NCBI RefSeq assembly: GCF_964340395.1
Contig: NC_135565.1
Location: 2,402,001 to 2,466,000, forward strand
DNA length: 64,000 nt
Direction of reading: 5' to 3'
DNA from: Glandiceps talaboti
Taxonomy: Eukaryota > Hemichordata > Enteropneusta > Spengelidae
Under the pieces are notes generated by a model, which saw nothing but the letters and a program-made list of their open reading frames with translations, did not search any database and was not told where the DNA came from. Numbering within the stretch: position 1 is the first letter of the stretch; each line of letters begins with the position of its first letter. Shown piece by piece: positions 42,301 to 51,300 of this stretch. The position numbers and the translations under genes are program-made.

Positions 42301-45300
42301 CAGTTACAGACTGTAAAGTGTAGTCTCAGCTACAGACTGTAAAGTGTAGTCTCACCTACAGACTGTAAAGTGTAGTCTCAGTTACAGACTGTAAAGTGTA
42401 GTCTCACCTACAGACTGTAAAGTGTAGTCTCACCTACAGACTGTAAAGTGTAGTCTCAGTTACAGACTGTAAAGTGTAGACTCACCTACAGACTGTAAAG
42501 TGTAGTCTCAGTTACAGACTGTAAAGTGTAGTCTCAGTTACAGACTGTAAAGTGTAGTCTCAGCTACAGACTGTAAAGTGTAGTCTCACCTACAGACTGT
42601 AAAGTGTAGTCTCAGTTACAGACTGTAAAGTGTAGTCTAACCTACAGACTGTAAAGTGTAGTCTCAGCTACAGACTGTAAAGTGTAGTCTCACCTACAGA
42701 CTGTAAAGTGTAGTCTCACCTACAGACTGTAAAGTGTAGTCTCAGCTACAGACTGTAAAGTGTAGTCTCACCTACAGACTGTAAAGTGTAGTCTCAGTTA
42801 CAGACTGTAAAGTGTAGTCTCAGTTACAGACTGTAAAGTGTAGTCTCAGCTACAGACTGTAAAGTGTAGTCTCACCTACAGACTGTAAAGTGTAGTCTCA
42901 GTTACAGACTGTAAAGTGTAGTCTCAGTTACAGACTGTAAAGTGTAGTCTCAGTTACAGACTGTAAAGTGTAGTCTCACCTACAGACTGTAAAGTGTAGT
43001 CTCACCTACAGACTGTAAAGTGTAGTCTCAGTTACAGACTGCAAAGTGTAGTCTCAGCTACAGACTGTAAAGTGTAGTCTCAGCTACAGACTATAAAGTG
43101 TAGTCTCAGTTATAGACTGTAAAGTGTAGTCTCAGCTACAGACTGTAAAGTGTAGTCTCAGCTACAGACTGTAAAGTGTAGTCTCAGTTACAGACTGTAA
43201 AGTGTAGTCTCACCTACAGACTGTAAAGTGTAGTCTCAGTTACAGACTGTAAAGTGTAGTCTCAGCTACAGACTGTAAAGTGTAGTCTCACCTACAGACT
43301 GTAAAGTGTAGTCTCAGTTACAGACTGTAAAGTGTAGTCTCACCTACAGACTGTAAAGTGTAGTCTCACCTACAGACTGTAAAGTGTAGTCTCAGTTACA
43401 GACTGTAAAGTGTAGTCTCACCTACAGACTGTAAAGTGTAGTCTCACCTACAGACTGTAAAGTGTAGTCTCACCTACAGAATGTAAAGTGTAGTCTCACC
43501 TACAGAATGTAAAGTGTAGTCTCAGTTACAGACTGTAAAGTGTAGTCTCACCTACAGACTGTAAAGTGTAGTCTCAGTAACAGACTGTAAAGTGTAGTCT
43601 CAGTTACAGACTAAAGTGTAGTCTCACGTACAGACTGTAAAGTGTAGTCTCAGTTACAGACTGTAAAGTGTAGTCTCACCTACAGACTGTAAAGTGTAGT
43701 CTCACCTACAGACTGTAAAGTGTAGTCTCAGTTACAGACTGTAAAGTGTAGTCTCACGTACAGACTGTAAAGTGTAGTCTCAGTTACAGACTGTAAAGTG
43801 TAGTCTCACCTACAGACTGTAAAGTGTAGTCTCAGTTACAGACTGTAAAGTGTAGTCTGTTACAGACTGTAAAGTGTAGTCTCACCTACAGACTGTAAAG
43901 GGTAGTCTCAGTTACAGACTGTAAAGTGTAGTCTCACCTACAGACTGTAAAGTGTAGTCTCAGTTACAGACTGTAAAGTGTAGTCTGTTACAGACTGTAA
44001 AGTGTAGTCTCAGTTACAGACTGTAAAGTGTAGTCTCACCTACAGACTGTAAAGTGTAGTCTCACCTACAGACTGTAAAGTGTAGTCTCTGTTACAGACT
44101 GTAAAGTGTAGTCTCACCTACAGACTGTAAAGTGTAGTCTGTTACAGACTGTAAAGTGTAGTCTCACCTACAGACTGTAAAGTGTAGTCTCACCTACAGA
44201 CTGTAAAGTGTAGTCTCAGCTACAGACTGTAAAGTGTAGTCTCACCTACAGACTGTAAAGTGTAGTCTGTTACAGACTGTAAAGTGTAGTCTCAGCTACA
44301 GACTGTAAAGTGTAGTCTCACCTACAGACTGTAAAGTGTAGTCTCACCTACAGACTGTAAAGTGTAGTCTCAGCTACAGACTGTAAAGTGTAGTCTCACC
44401 TACAGACTGTAAAGTGTAGTCTCACCTACAGACTTTAAAGTGTAGTCTCACCTACAGACTGTAAAGTGTAGTCTCACCTACAGACTGTAAAGTGTAGTCT
44501 CACCTACAGATTGTAAAGTGTAGTCTTACCTACAGACTGTAAAGTGTAGTCGCACCTACAGACTGTAAAGTGTAGTCTCAGTTACAGATTGTAAAGTGTA
44601 GTCTCAGTTACAGACTGTAAAGTGTAGTCTCACCTACAGACTGTAAAGTGTAGTCTCACCTACAGACTGTAAAGTGTAGTCTCAGCTACAGACTGTAAAG
44701 TGTAGTCTCAGTTACAGACTGTAAAGTGTAGTCTCACCTACAGACTGTAAAGTGTAGTCTCACCTACAGACTGTAAAGTGTAGTCTCACCTACAGACTGT
44801 AAAGTGTAGTCTCAGTTACAGACTGTAAAGTGTAGTCTCACCTACAGACTGTAAAGTGTAGTCTCAGTTACAGACTGTAAAGTGTAGTCTCACCTACAGA
44901 CTGTAAAGTGTAGTCTCACCTACAGACTGTAAAGTGTAGTCTCAGTTACAGACTGTAAAGTGTAGTCTCAGTTACAGACTGTAAAGTGTAGTCTCAGTTA
45001 CAGACTGTAAAGTGTAGTCTCAGTTACAGACTGTAAAGTGTAGTCTCAGTTACAGACTGTAAAGTGTAGTCTCACCTACAGACTGTAAAGTGTAGTCTCA
45101 GTTACAGACTGTAAAGTGTAGTCTCACCTACAGACTGTAAAGTGTAGTCTCAGTTACAGATTGTAAAGTGTAGTCTCAGCTACAGACTGTAAAGTGTAGT
45201 CTCACCTACAGACTGTAAATTATAGTCTCACCTACAGACTGTAAAGTGTAGTCTCACCTACAGACTGTAAAGTGTAGTCTCAGTTACAGACTGTAAAGTG

Positions 45301-48300
45301 TAGTCTCAGTTACAGACTGTAAAGTGTAGTCTCAGTTACAGACTGTAAAGTGTAGTCTCAGCTACAGACTGTAAAGTGTAGTCTCACCTACAGACTGTAA
45401 AGTGTAGTCTCAGTTACAGACTGTAAAGTGTAGTCTCAGTTACAGACTGTAAAGTGTAGTCTCAGTTACAGACTGTAAAGTGTAGTCTCAGTTACAGACT
45501 GTAAAGTGTAGTCTCAGTTACAGACTGTAAAGTGTAGTCTCACCTACAGACTGTAAAGTGTAGTCTCAGTTACAGACTGTAAAGTGTAGTCTCACCTACA
45601 GACTGTAAAGTGTAGTCTCAGTTACAGATTGTAAAGTGTAGTCTCAGCTACAGACTGTAAAGTGTAGTCTCACCTACAGACTGTAAATTATAGTCTCACC
45701 TACAGACTGTATAGTGTAGTCTCACCTACAGACTGTAAAGTGTAGTCTCAGTTACAGACTGTAAAGTGTAGTCTCAGTTACAGACTGTAAAGTGTAGTCT
45801 CAGTTACAGACTGTAAAGTGTAGTCTCACCTACAGACTGTAAAGTGTAGTCTGTTACAGACTGTAAAGTGTAGTCTCAGTTACAGACTGTAAAGTGTAGT
45901 CTCACCTACAGACTGTAAAGTGTAGTCTCAGTTACAGACTGTAAAGTGTAGTCTGTTACAGACTGTAAAGTGTAGTCTCAGTTACAGACTGTAAAGTGTA
46001 GTCTCAGTTACAGACTGTAAAGTGTAGTCTCAGTTACAGACTGTAAAGTGTAGTCTCAGCTACAGACTGTAAAGTGTAGACTCACCTACAGACTGTAAAG
46101 TGTAGTCTCAGTTACAGATTGTAAAGTGTAGTCTCAGTTACAGACTGTAAAGTGTAGTCTCAGTTACAGACTGTAAAGTGTAGTCTCACCTACAGACTGT
46201 AAAGTGTAGTCTCAGCTACAGACTGTAAAGTGTAGTCTCACCTACAGACTGTAAAGTGTAGTCTCAGTTACAGACTGTAAAGTGTAGTCTCAGTTACAGA
46301 CTGTAAAGTGTAGTCTCAGCTACAGACTGTAAAGTGTAGTCTCACCTACAGACTGTAAAGTGTAGTCTCAGTTACAGACTGTAAAGTGTAGTCTCAGTTA
46401 CAGACTGTAAAATGTAGTCTCAGTTACAGACTGTAAAGTGTAGTCTCACCTACAGACTGTAAAGTGTAGTCTCACCTACAGACTGTAAAGTGTAGTCTCA
46501 GTTACAGACTGCAAAGTGTAGTCTCAGCTACAGACTGTAAAGTGTAGTCTCAGCTACAGACTATAAAGTGTAGTCTCAGTTATAGACTGTAAAGTGTAGT
46601 CTCAGCTACATACTGTAAAGTGTAGTCTCACCTACAGACTGTAAAGTGTAGTCTCAGTTACAGACTGTAAAGTGTAGTCTCACCTACAGACTGTAAAGTG
46701 TAGTCTCAGTTACAGACTGTAAAGTGTAGTCTCAGCTACAGACTGTAAAGTGTAGTCTCACCTACAGACTGTAAAGTGTAGTCTCAGTTACAGACTGTAA
46801 AGTGTAGTCTCACCTACAGACTGTAAAGTGTAGTCTCACCTACAGACTGTAAAGTGTAGTCTCACCTACAGACTGTAAAGTGTAGTCTCACCTACAGACT
46901 GTAAAGTGTAGTCTCAGTTACAGACTGTAAAGTGTAGTCTCAGTTACAGACTGTAAAGTGTAGTCTCAGTTACAGACTGTAAAGTGTAGTCTCAGTTACA
47001 GACTGTAAAGTGTAGTCTCACCTACAGACTGTAAAGTGTAGTCTGTTACAGACTGTAAAGTGTAGTCTCAGTTACAGACTGTAAAGTGTAGTCTCAGTTA
47101 CAGACTGTAAAATGTAGTCTCAGTTACAGACTGTAAAGTGTAGTCTCACCTACAGACTGTAAAGTGTAGTCTCAGCTACAGACTGTAAAGTGTAGTCTCA
47201 GTTACAGACTGTAAAGTGTAGTCTCACCTACAGACTGTAAAGTGTAGTCTCACCTACAGATTGTAAAGTGTAGTCTTACCTACAGACTGTAAAGTGTAGT
47301 CGCACCTACAGACTGTAAAGTGTAGTCTCAGTTACAGATTGTAAAGTGTAGTCTCAGTTACAGACTGTAAAGTGTAGTCTCACCTACAGACTGTAAAGTG
47401 TAGTCTCACCTACAGACTGTAAAGTGTAGTCTCAGCTACAGACTGTAAAGTGTAGTCTCAGTTACAGACTGTAAAGTGTAGTCTCACCTACAGACTGTAA
47501 AGTGTAGTCTCACCTACAGACTGTAAAGTGTAGTCTCACCTACAGACTGTAAAGTGTAGTCTCAGTTACAGACTGTAAAGTGTAGTCTCACCTACAGACT
47601 GTAAAGTGTAGTCTCAGTTACAGACTGTAAAGTGTAGTCTCACCTACAGACTGTAAAGTGTAGTCTCACCTACAGACTGTAAAGTGTAGTCTCAGTTACA
47701 GACTGTAAAGTGTAGTCTCAGTTACAGACTGTAAAGTGTAGTCTCAGTTACAGACTGTAAAGTGTAGTCTCAGTTACAGACTGTAAAGTGTAGTCTCAGT
47801 TACAGACTGTAAAGTGTAGTCTCACCTACAGACTGTAAAGTGTAGTCTCAGTTACAGACTGTAAAGTGTAGTCTCACCTACAGACTGTAAAGTGTAGTCT
47901 CAGTTACAGATTGTAAAGTGTAGTCTCAGCTACAGACTGTAAAGTGTAGTCTCACCTACAGACTGTAAATTATAGTCTCACCTACAGACTGTAAAGTGTA
48001 GTCTCACCTACAGACTGTAAAGTGTAGTCTCAGTTACAGACTGTAAAGTGTAGTCTCAGTTACAGACTGTAAAGTGTAGTCTCAGTTACAGACTGTAAAG
48101 TGTAGTCTCACCTACAGACTGTAAAGTGTAGTCTGTTACAGACTGTAAAGTGTAGTCTCAGTTACAGACTGTAAAGTGTAGTCTCACCTACAGACTGTAA
48201 AGTGTAGTCTCAGTTACAGACTGTAAAGTGTAGTCTGTTACAGACTGTAAAGTGTAGTCTCAGTTACAGACTGTAAAGTGTAGTCTCAGTTACAGACTGT

Positions 48301-51300
48301 AAAGTGTAGTCTCAGTTACAGACTGTAAAGTGTAGTCTCAGCTACAGACTGTAAAGTGTAGACTCACCTACAGACTGTAAAGTGTAGTCTCAGTTACAGA
48401 TTGTAAAGTGTAGTCTCAGTTACAGACTGTAAAGTGTAGTCTCAGTTACAGACTGTAAAGTGTAGTCTCACCTACAGACTGTAAAGTGTAGTCTCAGCTA
48501 CAGACTGTAAAGTGTAGTCTCACCTACAGACTGTAAAGTGTAGTCTCAGTTACAGACTGTAAAGTGTAGTCTCAGTTACAGACTGTAAAGTGTAGTCTCA
48601 GCTACAGACTGTAAAGTGTAGTCTCACCTACAGACTGTAAAGTGTAGTCTCAGTTACAGACTGTAAAGTGTAGTCTCAGTTACAGACTGTAAAATGTAGT
48701 CTCAGTTACAGACTGTAAAGTGTAGTCTCACCTACAGACTGTAAAGTGTAGTCTCACCTACAGACTGTAAAGTGTAGTCTCAGTTACAGACTGCAAAGTG
48801 TAGTCTCAGCTACAGACTGTAAAGTGTAGTCTCAGCTACAGACTATAAAGTGTAGTCTCAGTTATAGACTGTAAAGTGTAGTCTCAGCTACATACTGTAA
48901 AGTGTAGTCTCACCTACAGACTGTAAAGTGTAGTCTCAGTTACAGACTGTAAAGTGTAGTCTCACCTACAGACTGTAAAGTGTAGTCTCAGTTACAGACT
49001 GTAAAGTGTAGTCTCAGCTACAGACTGTAAAGTGTAGTCTCACCTACAGACTGTAAAGTGTAGTCTCAGTTACAGACTGTAAAGTGTAGTCTCACCTACA
49101 GACTGTAAAGTGTAGTCTCACCTACAGACTGTAAAGTGTAGTCTCACCTACAGACTGTAAAGTGTAGTCTCACCTACAGACTGTAAAGTGTAGTCTCAGT
49201 TACAGACTGTAAAGTGTAGTCTCAGTTACAGACTGTAAAGTGTAGTCTCAGTTACAGACTGTAAAGTGTAGTCTCAGTTACAGACTGTAAAGTGTAGTCT
49301 CAGTTACAGACTGTAAAATGTAGTCTCAGTTACAGACTGTAAAGTGTAGTCTCACCTACAGACTGTAAAGTGTAGTCTCAGCTACAGACTGTAAAGTGTA
49401 GTCTCAGTTACAGACTGTAAAGTGTAGTCTCACCTACAGACTGTAAAGTGTAGTCTCACCTACAGACTGTAAAGTGTAGTCTCAGTTACAGACTGTAAAG
49501 TGTAGTCTCAGCTACAGACTGTAAAGTGTAGTCTCAGTTACAGACTGTAAAGTGTAGTCTCACCTACAGACTGTAAAGTGTAGTCTCACCTACAGACTGT
49601 AAAGTGTAGTCTCACCTACAGACTGTAAAGTGTAGTCTCAGCTACAGACTGTAAAGTGTAGTCTCACCTACAGACTGTAAAGTGTAGTCTCAGTTACAGA
49701 CTGTAAAGTGTAGTCTCAGTTACAGACTGTAAAGTGTAGTCTCACCTACAGACTGTAAAGTGTAGTCTCAGCTACAGACTGTAAAGTGTAGTCTCAGCTA
49801 CAGACTGTAAAGTGTAGTCTCAGTTACAGACTGTAAAGTGTAGTCTCACCTACAGACTGTAAAGTGTAGTCTCACCTACTGACTGTAAAGTGTAGTCTCA
49901 CCTACATGTACAGACTATGTCATTCCAAATTGCATCATGATTATTGATACATGTGGGTATGTACTGCTTTACAAGTTTATTCACTCTCTTTTATTGACTT
50001 TTATTAGGTGAAAACAACCTGTTTGTGTAGTTCTGATAACATGGCCTGAGAAACAGGGTAGGTACATGGAAGTCAGGATTGTTTAAATTTCATTTTATAT
50101 TTTTAAATGTTTTATTTTGAAAAATATTGCTCTGACCAAAAAACAAATATCAGAGTACCCTTTCTGTGATACTTTGATGCAATATGTGCAGATATTACTG
50201 GAGAAAACAAACAAACAAACAAACAAACAAACACATACATGAAGGTCAAGGAGATAAGGAATTTGCCATATTTTTTGTTTTTAAATTAAATGTTTGAAAA
50301 CATTTTAAAGTCGGTGGCTTAAACTAGGATTGGTTGGGTTATTGAAAACACAGAATGTTTTTCTATTTGGCCTTACTATGGCAGCCTTAGTTAAATCTAT
50401 GTTTCTTCTATAATGACCTACACTGACTGTGTATTACTTAAGGTGTCACAATGAGAAACACACAATTTACTAAGGCCACCCTTACTGTGTGTGTTTGGCG
50501 GTACAAAGCAAAGAAGTGTTTCCCTTGCATGTTATTAGAGTTACACTGAATAAACAGAAATAAATAATTAATTAACCAGAATGCAATTTAATGAGGTATT
50601 TACCTGATACATTGACAAATACAAAACCCACAGTAAAGTAAAATTGAAGGTATCCCTCAATGTTGATGAAATCATACATATAAATGATATGATAATTCCT
50701 AGTAGACATATGAAATCCATGGCAGTATCCAGGTCTAAACCAATACTAGGTGTTAACCATAGTAAAGTAGGTTGATTCTTAAAGGCATCCTGCACAGACC
50801 GGCCTTCATATTTCAGAACCAAATGTGCTGGTAACATACCATTCTTTCCATACAACCCTGGGTAAAAAATTTGATTAAAATGTACATTGTACGTTAGTGT
50901 TCTCCCTAGTACAGACAGCAAGGGTAGTGGATAATTTGCATAGTAATTTACATATCAATAACATGGTAATTTGCATAATGCTTACATAATAATCAGCATA
51001 TACTAGTATGTTTGTCTTAAACATTGGAACATACTGTGACATGTTTATATTAAACACACACAAATGGAGATTGTGATCAGTCATTTCTCTCCATGTGAAA
51101 GTACATGTATAATAAATCATTATTGTCATTCAAAGATTACTAAAGCTAAAGGATGGTAGAAAACTTTTAAAGCATTGCAGAAACCTGCCAAGCATGGGAG
51201 GTACATGTACATGGTGGCAATGACAGTGTTAGCACCATGCTTTCTCCATAGTGGGGAGAATACAGAATGGCAGAAACATGTGTAGAAATTTAGAAAGACA

